From assembly GCF_036323475.1 (NCBI RefSeq), contig NZ_AP028934.1, forward strand, positions 620,001-684,000: 64,000 nucleotides of DNA, read 5' to 3'. Made by a program: the position numbers and the translations under genes. The notes under the pieces were generated by a model, which was given only the letters and a program-made list of their open reading frames with translations, searched no databases and was not told the origin of the DNA. This DNA comes from Solobacterium moorei (GTDB lineage: Bacteria; Bacillota_I; Bacilli_A; Erysipelotrichales; Erysipelotrichaceae). Positions 17,316 through 25,327 of this stretch are shown one piece after another. Position 1 is the stretch's first letter. Each line of letters begins with the position of its first letter.

Positions 17316-17759
17316 ATGGTAAAGAAACAGCTATATGAGTCGGAAAGTGTCGATTTAAGGATTCGGGAAGTGATTCCAGTTTCATTTTTTAATCGTTCAC
17401 CAAAGTCAATCGTCTATAGCATTTATCGTCATGGAGATTATGAGTGTATTGGTGAGTGTGATTTACGACTTGGCATGGATGAAGAGTTATACTATGCAGG
17501 AAATATAGGTTATCGTATCTATGATGGATTTCGTGGCCATCATTATGCATATCATGCATGCAAGTTACTGCTACAAATCGCAAAAGAAGAATATCACTTT
17601 CGCCAAGTGATTATCACATGTTCACCAGAAAATATCGCAAGTGATAAGACAATACAATCCCTACACGCAGAACTATTACAGACAGTTCGTGTTCCAAAAT
17701 ATCATTGGCTGTATCGACGTGGAGAGAAAGTAAAGAATATTTATTTATTGATACTCTAA
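17316..17759 (+). CDS. GNAT-family N-acetyltransferase
   Basis: 147 residues with a GNAT-like core: IGECDLRLG, then GNIGYRIYDGFRGHHYAYHACKLLL, which resembles the acetyl-CoA-binding beta4/alpha3 segment, and a late VIITCSPENIASDKTI corresponding to motif B. Substrate unknown. I prefer ATG 17316, with AGGA about 9 bases upstream, over the GTG 3 bases earlier. It probably shares a transcript with the glycosyltransferase. Confidence 0.75.
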   Translation: MVKKQLYESESVDLRIREVIPVSFFNRSPKSIVYSIYRHGDYECIGECDLRLGMDEELYYAGNIGYRIYDGFRGHHYAYHACKLLLQIAKEEYHFRQVIITCSPENIASDKTIQSLHAELLQTVRVPKYHWLYRRGEKVKNIYLLIL

Positions 17760-17780
17760 TTTAGAGAATTAGAAGGAGTT

Positions 17781-17789
17781 TGTTATAAT
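17781..17789 (+). promoter_or_regulatory. Extended -10 promoter abutting cls
   Basis: TGT then TATAAT, ending 6 bases before the cls ATG at 17796. Transcription would start at or next to the ATG. Confidence 0.5.
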
Positions 17790-17795
17790 ATTTTT

Positions 17796-19319
17796 ATGAA
17801 GAAATTATGGCGAGTACTGACAGGTCGATTAATGGTAGTGATCCCACTGATCCTATTACAGTTGGGATTTTTTGTAATACTGTTTTATGGGTCTGCGACC
17901 TACGGGACTGCAATGCCAGTGATCGATATATTGGCACTCATTATCGCAATCTATATTATTAATCGAAGAAATGATCCGTCGTATAAGATTGGTTGGCTAT
18001 TATTGGTGCTAGCTGCACCAGTGATTGGAGTTCCACTATATCTCATTACAGGAAACCGTAAGGTACCAAAAAAGCTACATCATGGAACTGTGCGTGCGAC
18101 ACGTTCCCTTTCGGATCTAATCAAGACAGATGAATCTATACTTGATGATATCCACAATAAAGACGCAAAGCAGATCTTCCATTATGGTATTCGTGGTGGT
18201 GGATTTCCAGTCTATGAACATACAGCAAGTACCTATTTCAAGAGTGGTGAAGAATGGTATCCAGTTTTCAAGGAAGTTCTTTCTTCCGCAAAACATTTTA
18301 TCTTCTTAGAATACTTTATTATTAACCAAGGTTGGATGCTGGATGATTTGGTTGCGTTACTTGAAGATAAGGTTAAACAGGGTGTCAAGGTCGTAATGAT
18401 CTATGATGATTTTGGAGCTTTGGATATTCCGATTCACTTTGATAAACAACTCCAAAAACGCGGAATTGAAACCTATCGTTTCAATAAGATACGTCCATCT
18501 TTAGCAGCTCTAATGAATAACCGCGACCACCGTAAGATTACGGTGGTAGATAACCGTGTTGCCTTTACAGGTGGTGTGAATATCTCAGATGAATATATCA
18601 ATCGTCATCGTCGTTTTGGCTATTGGAAAGATAGTGCCATCATGATTGAGGGAGATGCAGTATGGTCCTGTACATGTATGTTCTTAGGTATGTATACCTA
18701 TGTCCGTGGCACAAATGATAGTATCGATTACGAGCAATATCATTTGTCATATGAGTATCCTAAAAATGCGAAGGGCTTCTATCAACCATACTCTGATACA
18801 CCTACAGATGAAGAACCATTTGCGTTAAATGTGCATCTAAACATGATTCAACACGCAAAGGAATATATCTATATCGATGCTCCTTACTTAATCTTAACGG
18901 AGTCAATGAAAACTGCACTGAAGATGGCTGCGAAAAATGGTGTAGATGTGCGTATTTTAACACCGCATATCCCAGATAAAAAGTTTGTATTCCAGATTAC
19001 GCGGGGGCATTATTTCGATTTAATTTCAAATGGTGTTAAAATCTATGAGTACACACCAGGTTTCAATCATGCCAAGAATATGGTGGCTGATGATAAGTTT
19101 GGAATTGTGGGTACGGCGAATACAGACTATCGTAGTTACTTCCTACACTTTGAAAATGGTGTGGTGATGTATGATACAGATTCTGTATACAAGATGAAAG
19201 AGAATTTCTTAGAAGCACTTGCAGTATCACAAGAAGTCACACTCGAAGATGTACGTGATACAGTATGGATTATAAAGATTTTTAGAGCGGTTCTAAATGT
19301 GTTTATCCCATTAGTATAA
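17796..19319 (+). CDS. cls: Cardiolipin synthase
   Basis: Membrane enzyme joining two phosphatidylglycerols to give cardiolipin. The 507-residue protein has two N-terminal membrane segments (about 10-32 and 40-65, preceding the NRRNDPSYKIGW motif) and two phospholipase-D motifs, HRKITVVDNRVAFTGG near 245 and HAKNMVADDKFGIVGT near 425. Length is normal. The only strong Shine-Dalgarno (AAGGAG 17773-17778) is 17 bases from the ATG, too far, while an extended -10 sits where it would give a leaderless message. It is followed after 12 bases by a patatin-like gene. Confidence 0.93.
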   Translation: MKKLWRVLTGRLMVVIPLILLQLGFFVILFYGSATYGTAMPVIDILALIIAIYIINRRNDPSYKIGWLLLVLAAPVIGVPLYLITGNRKVPKKLHHGTVRATRSLSDLIKTDESILDDIHNKDAKQIFHYGIRGGGFPVYEHTASTYFKSGEEWYPVFKEVLSSAKHFIFLEYFIINQGWMLDDLVALLEDKVKQGVKVVMIYDDFGALDIPIHFDKQLQKRGIETYRFNKIRPSLAALMNNRDHRKITVVDNRVAFTGGVNISDEYINRHRRFGYWKDSAIMIEGDAVWSCTCMFLGMYTYVRGTNDSIDYEQYHLSYEYPKNAKGFYQPYSDTPTDEEPFALNVHLNMIQHAKEYIYIDAPYLILTESMKTALKMAAKNGVDVRILTPHIPDKKFVFQITRGHYFDLISNGVKIYEYTPGFNHAKNMVADDKFGIVGTANTDYRSYFLHFENGVVMYDTDSVYKMKENFLEALAVSQEVTLEDVRDTVWIIKIFRAVLNVFIPLV

Positions 19320-19331
19320 AGAAGAGGTTAT

Positions 19332-20186
19332 ATGGAAAAGATTGGTTTAGTATTGGAAGGCGGCGGTATCCGTGGAGCGTATACTGCAGGTGCTGTGAAG
19401 TGGTTAACGGATAACAATATTACATTTGATTATGGTGTTGGTATTTCGAGTGGGTCGGTATATCTAGCACTCTATTGGCAAGGTGAAACAAAGATTGCCT
19501 ATGACTTAGCAACGAAATACTCCATCGCACCAGACATCGTTGGCTTGAAGGCATTACTAAAAGAAGGTCACTTTGTGGCATATAATCATTTATTCAATGA
19601 TGTCTTAAAGAAAGAAGCACATATGACAATTCAGCCACTCTTAGATCAAAAGGCAAATATTGAAGTGGGTTGTTATGTGTTAGGTGAAGGTAAGACTGTG
19701 TACTATGGCATTGATGAAATGGATGATAGTATGCATGTACTATTAGGTAGTTGTGCACTCCCAATCGCTTCCGCGATTGTAAACTATCGTGGTAAGAAGT
19801 TACTTGATGGTGGTATTACAAAGATGATACCTATCGAGCGTGCTTTAGAACAGGGATGCACAAAGACGCTTGTCATTACCACAAAGCCAAAGGACTATGT
19901 TCGAAAGCCAGCAAGTAAGATTGTGGAATTCTTAATGCGCATCATCTATCATAAGTATCCACAAATTGCTAAAGACTATCATGTTCGTCATTTAAACTAC
20001 TACCATCAAGTTGAAATTATCAACCAGCAAGTAGAACAGGGTAAGGCAGTACATATCCTACCATCACAGAATATCAAGGTATCTCGCTATAAGGGTGATG
20101 TAGAAAAGACAAAGGCATTATATGAACTTGGCTACAACGATATGGAAGCTAGACGTGAAGAGATTCTAAAGTTCTTGCAGAAATAA
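19332..20186 (+). CDS. Patatin-like phospholipase (RssA/YjjU type)
   Basis: 284 residues. The oxyanion loop LEGGGIRGAYTAG, nucleophile elbow GISSGS and catalytic aspartate in LLDGGIT are all present, so it should be an active Ser-Asp serine hydrolase on lipids. No membrane segment or signal. Position directly after cls suggests joint phospholipid turnover; this is inference from context. GAAGAGG precedes the ATG. Confidence 0.88.
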   Translation: MEKIGLVLEGGGIRGAYTAGAVKWLTDNNITFDYGVGISSGSVYLALYWQGETKIAYDLATKYSIAPDIVGLKALLKEGHFVAYNHLFNDVLKKEAHMTIQPLLDQKANIEVGCYVLGEGKTVYYGIDEMDDSMHVLLGSCALPIASAIVNYRGKKLLDGGITKMIPIERALEQGCTKTLVITTKPKDYVRKPASKIVEFLMRIIYHKYPQIAKDYHVRHLNYYHQVEIINQQVEQGKAVHILPSQNIKVSRYKGDVEKTKALYELGYNDMEARREEILKFLQK

Positions 20187-20193
20187 GTGGTAA

Positions 20194-20220
20194 AAAAGTC
20201 CGACTAATCATCGAACTTTT
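20194..20220. terminator. Convergent terminator-like hairpin
   Basis: 10-bp arms (20194-20203 with 20211-20220, one mismatch), between the patatin gene and the oppositely oriented VanY-like gene, overlapping the stop codon of the latter. Confidence 0.5.
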
Positions 20221-21427
20221 CATTTAGATATTTTTGATAATTTGTAGCACTTAATACATTTTCCTTTGGCATGTTTTTCTCATCAGACCAACTTGCGATA
20301 TACAAGGAGTAATACTCATCATAAGTAAGATTAGAGTCAACGATGGCCTTGGCTAATGATTTACCGAGGTAACGAAGCTGGTTTGTTTCAGACTTATTAC
20401 CAGTAATGGCTGCCTTTGAAACTGGATAACGCAAGATAAATCCATATTCAGCTGCGTGCTCTTTAAGCCATTGATAGGTATTTGTCTGTGAGAAGGCACC
20501 ACCTTCATATGTAGGACTTACATCTGCAGAAAAGCCAGTTTGTTGTTCGGATTGTCCAGGGATATCCGCATATAAGTTTGCGACATCTGCGTTATAGGGA
20601 CTGTAGATATCCTTTAATGCCTGATAGGATACATATCCTGTTGACGCGAAGAATGGGACTTTGTTCTGAATGCTTGCGGCAGAGAGTGCTTCGAAGTTTT
20701 TAGCAGCTTCTGCACGTAACTGTACGCCTTGGGAAGCGTATTGAAGATCAATAGTCTCTAAATCTTCTGGTACGTATTCTACTGGTAGATTATTTTTTTG
20801 ATTCACAAGTACTGTGATAGAAGAAGGATCGGACACGATGTTCTCTGTGTTTGGTACAATGAACTTGTTGGATAAAGTGAAGGAATCTTTGGAGTTCGTG
20901 TCGCGATGGAGAACACAATCATCGATGTATACTTTCTCATCCCATTGATAATCAAATACAAGTAGCGGTGTGATTTCCCAATACTCTAGATTTTTAAAGA
21001 GATTGAGAATCTGTGCTTGTTCATATCCCTTATCCGCAAGTCGACTTGCTAGTAAGAAATCTTCTGCGGTTAATGCACGATTGTCTTTTACGGATGTGTA
21101 GAGTTCAAGGTAATCCGCATTGACTGATTTTTTATCTAGCGCATTCGCAAGTGAAACAGAGTAGTATTTATTATCCAAGATTTCTTTTGTCAGTTTTTCG
21201 TGTTTAATTTCCTTGATTTGGGTATTTGTATAACCAAGTCCCTTTAACTTTGAATTGGTAATCAGGTTTGGTAATACCAGAGCAGTTACCAGAATACAAA
21301 GTATAATCACAAGACCGATTAGAATTTCAGGACGAATATGACGTCTTGCTTTTCTGCGCTTTCTTGGTGGATTGATTGTACCGCTACTGTGCGATACTCT
21401 TTGGGAATTTTTATTATAGTTTGGCAT
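20204..21427 (-). CDS. VanY-like (M15B fold) membrane protein, probable pseudoenzyme
   Basis: 407 residues: a basic cytoplasmic N-terminus (RKRRKARRH), one membrane segment at about 34-56, a long linker, and a C-terminal domain with the D,D-carboxypeptidase VanY layout (YQWLKEHAAEYGFILRYP). In active M15B enzymes the zinc ligands are in SxHxxGxAxD and ExWH. Here these read SEQQTGFSAD (Gln at 295, Asp kept at 302) and ETNQ (Gln at 350). Both histidines are glutamine, so zinc peptidase activity is unlikely; a peptide-stem-binding or scaffold role is possible. AGGTG precedes the ATG. The reading frame overlaps the RluD-like gene by 14 bases. Confidence 0.8.
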   Translation of the reverse strand: MPNYNKNSQRVSHSSGTINPPRKRRKARRHIRPEILIGLVIILCILVTALVLPNLITNSKLKGLGYTNTQIKEIKHEKLTKEILDNKYYSVSLANALDKKSVNADYLELYTSVKDNRALTAEDFLLASRLADKGYEQAQILNLFKNLEYWEITPLLVFDYQWDEKVYIDDCVLHRDTNSKDSFTLSNKFIVPNTENIVSDPSSITVLVNQKNNLPVEYVPEDLETIDLQYASQGVQLRAEAAKNFEALSAASIQNKVPFFASTGYVSYQALKDIYSPYNADVANLYADIPGQSEQQTGFSADVSPTYEGGAFSQTNTYQWLKEHAAEYGFILRYPVSKAAITGNKSETNQLRYLGKSLAKAIVDSNLTYDEYYSLYIASWSDEKNMPKENVLSATNYQKYLNEKFDD

Positions 21428-22085
21428 AGTTCACCTCAAATTCTTTCCATATTGATTGAGAAGGGATTGCTTGTAATACGATAGGGGTTTTTAAGGTTGG
21501 ATGTGGGAATGTTAAACGGAATGCGTATAACCCAATCGGACCTTTTGTTGTATGTGGGTTATAACGTTGATCATGAATTAATGGTAATTTGCGACTGGCG
21601 AATTGAACACGAATCTGATGTGATCGACCTGTACCAAGTATGATATGTACAAGGGACTGTTTGCTTTTTTGCCCAATGACTTCGTAGGATAGATGACATT
21701 TCTTACCATGCTTTGCGTCAGTTACACTGACGGTATTGGTACGAGTATCCTTGGATAGATGATCTTCTAACGTATCAGCCTTTTTTATAGGAATACCATC
21801 GAGAATTGCGATGTATTCCTTTTTTAGTTGATGTGTTCGAACAGCTTCGGATAAACGAGAAGCTGCTTTGGAGGTTTTCGCAAATACCATCACACCACCA
21901 ACAGGTCTATCTAAACGATGTACAAGGCCACAATATACGTTGCCTGGTTTTTGGTATTTCTCTTTGAGATATTCTTTACACATGGTTAGTAGATCCATGT
22001 CGTGAGAATCGTCTTCCATAACAGGGATATTGATTGGTTTCTCCACGCACAAGACGTGGTTATCTTCGTAGAGTACGTTGATCAT
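21414..22085 (-). CDS. RluD-like pseudouridine synthase
   Basis: 223 residues. It has the RluA/RluD-family catalytic motif HRLDRPVGG with the aspartate nucleophile, preceded by a NVYCGLV strand, and the later GRSHQIRVQFA segment. There is no S4 domain, as in the RluA/RluC short forms. Target uridine in rRNA or tRNA is unknown. ATG 22085 overlaps the stop of the upstream methyltransferase (ATGA), showing coupling; the frame is open for 10 codons further upstream but that lies inside the methyltransferase. Confidence 0.88.
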   Translation of the reverse strand: MINVLYEDNHVLCVEKPINIPVMEDDSHDMDLLTMCKEYLKEKYQKPGNVYCGLVHRLDRPVGGVMVFAKTSKAASRLSEAVRTHQLKKEYIAILDGIPIKKADTLEDHLSKDTRTNTVSVTDAKHGKKCHLSYEVIGQKSKQSLVHIILGTGRSHQIRVQFASRKLPLIHDQRYNPHTTKGPIGLYAFRLTFPHPTLKTPIVLQAIPSQSIWKEFEVNYAKL

Positions 22086-22960
22086 TTTCTCTGCCAGCTG
22101 CCATAGATACCGCATGGTAGTAATAAGTCGCGATTTGCGATAGGAAGGGCAATTTCACCCGTCTCCACAATACCATTTGGATGATTAGGCAAGATCATTG
22201 TACGAAGTGTATTATCTAGAACAATGGAAGAGAACCCAGTTGTATAACTGTTAATTAAGAAGAATAGGGAATTTTCATCAAGAATCTCTACACAAGCTTG
22301 AATGAGCCTCGTTACTTCTTTTTCAAACTTCCACATTTCCCCATTTGGACCTCTTCCATAGGAAGGTGGATCCATTAAGATTCCGTGATAAGTATGTCCA
22401 CGACGTTTTTCGCGTTCAACGAACTTCAAGCAATCATCAACGATGAAACGAATCTTATTATTTTGAAGACCGCATAAGTCTCGATTTTCTTTTGCCCATT
22501 GCACCATACCCTTAGATGCATCTACGTGTACCACTTCTGCAGCCCCAGCTTTCGCGCATGCCATTGTGGCACCGCCAGTATAGGCAAAAAGATTGAGGAC
22601 ACGAATCTCTTCATTTGGATATTTCTTAATCAAATCAGACATCCAATCCCAGTTCACTGCTTGTTCAGGGAATAAGCCAGTATGCTTAAAACCAGTTGGG
22701 GACACCTTAAATGTCAAATCTTTATAATTGATTGTCCATGACTCTGGAAGCTTCTTACGATATTCCCAATGACCGCCACCCTTATCAGAGCGGTGGTAGA
22801 TGGCATCTGTATCTTGCCATAGCTTTGTATTCTGATTTGCTGGCCAGATTGCCTGTGGGTCAGGACGTCTTAAAACGATACCTTTCCACTGTTCTAATTT
22901 CTCGCCATTTCCTGCATCAAAGCAGGTATAATCTTTCCATTGATTTGCTATTCTTGACAT
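22082..22960 (-). CDS. Class I SAM-dependent rRNA methyltransferase-like protein (COG1092/RlmI-like)
   Basis: 292 residues. Motif I is VLNLFAYTGGATMACAKAGA, motif II VVHVDASKGMVQWAKEN, and motif IV MDPPSYGRGPNGEMWKFE, the pattern of COG1092 enzymes that methylate cytosine in 23S rRNA. The N-terminal PUA domain of RlmI is absent. It heads a minus-strand operon with the pseudouridine synthase and the VanY-like gene, thus two RNA-modification genes in a row. AGAGGT lies before the ATG. Confidence 0.85.
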   Translation of the reverse strand: MSRIANQWKDYTCFDAGNGEKLEQWKGIVLRRPDPQAIWPANQNTKLWQDTDAIYHRSDKGGGHWEYRKKLPESWTINYKDLTFKVSPTGFKHTGLFPEQAVNWDWMSDLIKKYPNEEIRVLNLFAYTGGATMACAKAGAAEVVHVDASKGMVQWAKENRDLCGLQNNKIRFIVDDCLKFVEREKRRGHTYHGILMDPPSYGRGPNGEMWKFEKEVTRLIQACVEILDENSLFFLINSYTTGFSSIVLDNTLRTMILPNHPNGIVETGEIALPIANRDLLLPCGIYGSWQRK

Positions 22961-22978
22961 GGGGTTACCTCTTTGCTC

Positions 22979-22987
22979 ATTATACCA
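22979..22987 (-). promoter_or_regulatory. Extended -10 promoter of the methyltransferase operon
   Basis: On the minus strand TGG followed by TATAAT (22979-22984), about 18 bases before the start codon. No clear -35. Confidence 0.5.
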
Positions 22988-23071
22988 TGAACTGCACGCT
23001 TTCCTTAGGAGTTTCAGAAAAGAAAATAATATATTTACATTGTGCTATAGCCCCTCATAGACGGTAGTCAA

Positions 23072-23080
23072 TGGTATAAT
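23072..23080 (+). promoter_or_regulatory. Extended -10 promoter of pcrA
   Basis: TGG then TATAAT (23075-23080), about 68 bases before the pcrA ATG. No clear -35. Confidence 0.5.
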
Positions 23081-23148
23081 AAAACCTATCGGAAATGATT
23101 TGCCGAAAACGAAATGATGAAGTAATGCAGAATGTGGAGTGTGTAGCG

Positions 23149-25326
23149 ATGATTGATATAAATAGTTTAAATGAAAACCAAAAAGATGCAGTCTTATCCA
23201 AAGAAAAGTACCTAAGAATTATTGCGGGTGCAGGTTCTGGTAAGACTAGAGTTTTAACGATGCGCATTGTGCATTTGATTGAAGATGAAGATGTATGGCC
23301 AACAAAGATTTTGGCAATTACATTTACCAATAAAGCAGCCAATGAAATGAAAGAGCGTGTTCGCAACATGCTCGCTAGTCAGACAAGTGCACCATGGGTA
23401 AGTACAATCCACTCTCTGTGTGTACGTATTCTACGTGAAGATATTATTGCGATGGGATATCCACGCAACTTTACTATCATGGATACAGAAGATCAAAAGT
23501 CTGTACTCAAGGAAGCCTATAAACTACAGGGCATTGATGCGACAACCTATTCCTATAGCTCTATGTTGGACTACATTGCGAATAATAAAACGGCAGATAT
23601 TACACCAGAAAGAGCACTTGTTTTAGCTGGTGATTATCATGCGGATAAAGTAAAAGCAGAAGTATATACGTTTTATGACAAGCGCCAAAGAGATTTATAT
23701 GCATTAGATTTTGATGATTTGATCTTATGGACTGTACGCATGTTTGCTAAATTCCCAGAAATCCTAGAAAAGTGGCAAAGGCATTTCAACTACATACTCG
23801 TCGATGAGTTCCAAGATATCGATAAGAAACAATACGAATTGATTAACCAAATAACAGGTCCTATGAATAACTTACTTGTTGTAGGTGATCCAGACCAGAC
23901 AATCTATACATGGCGAGGAGCAGATGTAAATATCATCATGAACTTTGCCAAGGATTATCCACAGGCTAAGACAATTATCCTGAATGAGAACTATCGCTCT
24001 GTTGAAGCAATCCTCAATGGCGCAAATTCCGTCATTAAAAATAATAAATATCGTGTGGATAAAGAACTATTTACCAATCGCCATAGCGATGAAAAGATTA
24101 CCCATTATTCTGCAGCGAGTGATGAATACCAAGCAGCTTGGATTGCAGGTAAGATTTCAAGTTTACACCGCGAAGGTAAGAGTTATCATGACATTGCGAT
24201 TTTATATCGTTCTAACTACTTGTCTCGTTCCTTAGAAAAAGCGTTACTCGATGAAAGAATTCCGTACATCATCTATGGTGGTACACGCTTCTATGAACGC
24301 CAGGAAGTTAAAGATGCGCTATGTTACTTACGTATGGTAACCACAGCAGATGATCTTGCGTTACAACGTATTCTCAATCGTCCAAAGCGTGGAATAGGAA
24401 ACAAGACGATGGACTTGATTGTAGAGACTGCACGAGCAAGAAATACTTCTATGTACGAAGTATTAAAAGATAGTTCTCTATTTAGTGGCAAGATGTTAAC
24501 AACAATGGAGAATTTTGTGAACATGGTTGAATCATGGCGTAAGCGTGCAAATAGTGGTGAGGTTGAAATCTTCAAACTATTTGAAAAGATTATTGAAGAA
24601 AGTGGTTATCGCGCGATGCTAGAAGAAGCCAAGGAACAAAATCGCATTGAAAACTTAAAAGAATTAATTGATGATGTAAAAGAATTCTCTGAGACCTATC
24701 CTGAAAGTACACTTGATGAATACTTACAGCTAGTATCTCTCTATGGTGACCGTGAAGAGATACTGGCAAGTGATTTTGTACAGTTAATGACAGTCCATGC
24801 GGCCAAGGGTTTGGAATTTGATACGGTATTTATCTCCGATATGAATGAGGGAATCTTCCCAAATGAGCGTGCGGTGAATGAAAGCCATCGTGGTGTGGAA
24901 GAAGAAAGACGTCTAGCGTATGTTGCCTTTACAAGAGCTAGAAATAAACTCTATCTAACCGAAGCAGGTGGATTCTCGATGATTTTACAGCGTGTACGAA
25001 CAACCTCACGCTTTATCGAAGAAATCGATGCGGAATACATTGAACATTTAGGTTCAAGTGTGCATGCAGGTAATACACAAAGAGAAGTGCGTTTATCAGA
25101 AAGATTATTCGAGAATAGTCCTTCATCCTTTACACAACGGATGTCCAAGGCAAAGCCTTCAGGACTAAAGAAGGGTGATAAAGTCATTCATGCAAAGTTT
25201 GGTGAAGGCTTAGTCATCAGCATCAAAAATGAGATTGCGGAAATCGCATTCCCATATCCATTTGGTGTGAAGAAGGTTGCGGCAGGACATCCAAGTATCA
25301 AAAAGAAGACAGATTTAAGGAGTTAA
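23149..25326 (+). CDS. pcrA: ATP-dependent DNA helicase PcrA/UvrD
   Basis: 3'-5' superfamily-1 helicase for repair and replication-fork maintenance. 725 residues with Walker A AGAGSGKTR, motif Ia TFTNKAANEMKER, motif II VDEFQDI, motif III VGDPDQTIYTWRGAD, and motif VI VAFTRARNKL. A C-terminal Tudor-like segment (GDKVIHAKFGEGLVIS) probably binds RNA polymerase, as in other PcrA. I choose ATG 23149 because GGAG is 8 bases upstream and the protein then begins MIDINSLNENQ, as family members do; the frame is open 18 codons further up. ligA follows after one base. Confidence 0.96.
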   Translation: MIDINSLNENQKDAVLSKEKYLRIIAGAGSGKTRVLTMRIVHLIEDEDVWPTKILAITFTNKAANEMKERVRNMLASQTSAPWVSTIHSLCVRILREDIIAMGYPRNFTIMDTEDQKSVLKEAYKLQGIDATTYSYSSMLDYIANNKTADITPERALVLAGDYHADKVKAEVYTFYDKRQRDLYALDFDDLILWTVRMFAKFPEILEKWQRHFNYILVDEFQDIDKKQYELINQITGPMNNLLVVGDPDQTIYTWRGADVNIIMNFAKDYPQAKTIILNENYRSVEAILNGANSVIKNNKYRVDKELFTNRHSDEKITHYSAASDEYQAAWIAGKISSLHREGKSYHDIAILYRSNYLSRSLEKALLDERIPYIIYGGTRFYERQEVKDALCYLRMVTTADDLALQRILNRPKRGIGNKTMDLIVETARARNTSMYEVLKDSSLFSGKMLTTMENFVNMVESWRKRANSGEVEIFKLFEKIIEESGYRAMLEEAKEQNRIENLKELIDDVKEFSETYPESTLDEYLQLVSLYGDREEILASDFVQLMTVHAAKGLEFDTVFISDMNEGIFPNERAVNESHRGVEEERRLAYVAFTRARNKLYLTEAGGFSMILQRVRTTSRFIEEIDAEYIEHLGSSVHAGNTQREVRLSERLFENSPSSFTQRMSKAKPSGLKKGDKVIHAKFGEGLVISIKNEIAEIAFPYPFGVKKVAAGHPSIKKKTDLRS

Positions 25327-25327
25327 C

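Noticed and set aside
23095-23148. 18-codon extension of pcrA
   Set aside because: GGAG is ideally placed for ATG 23149 and family proteins begin there; the extension covers the ribosome site.
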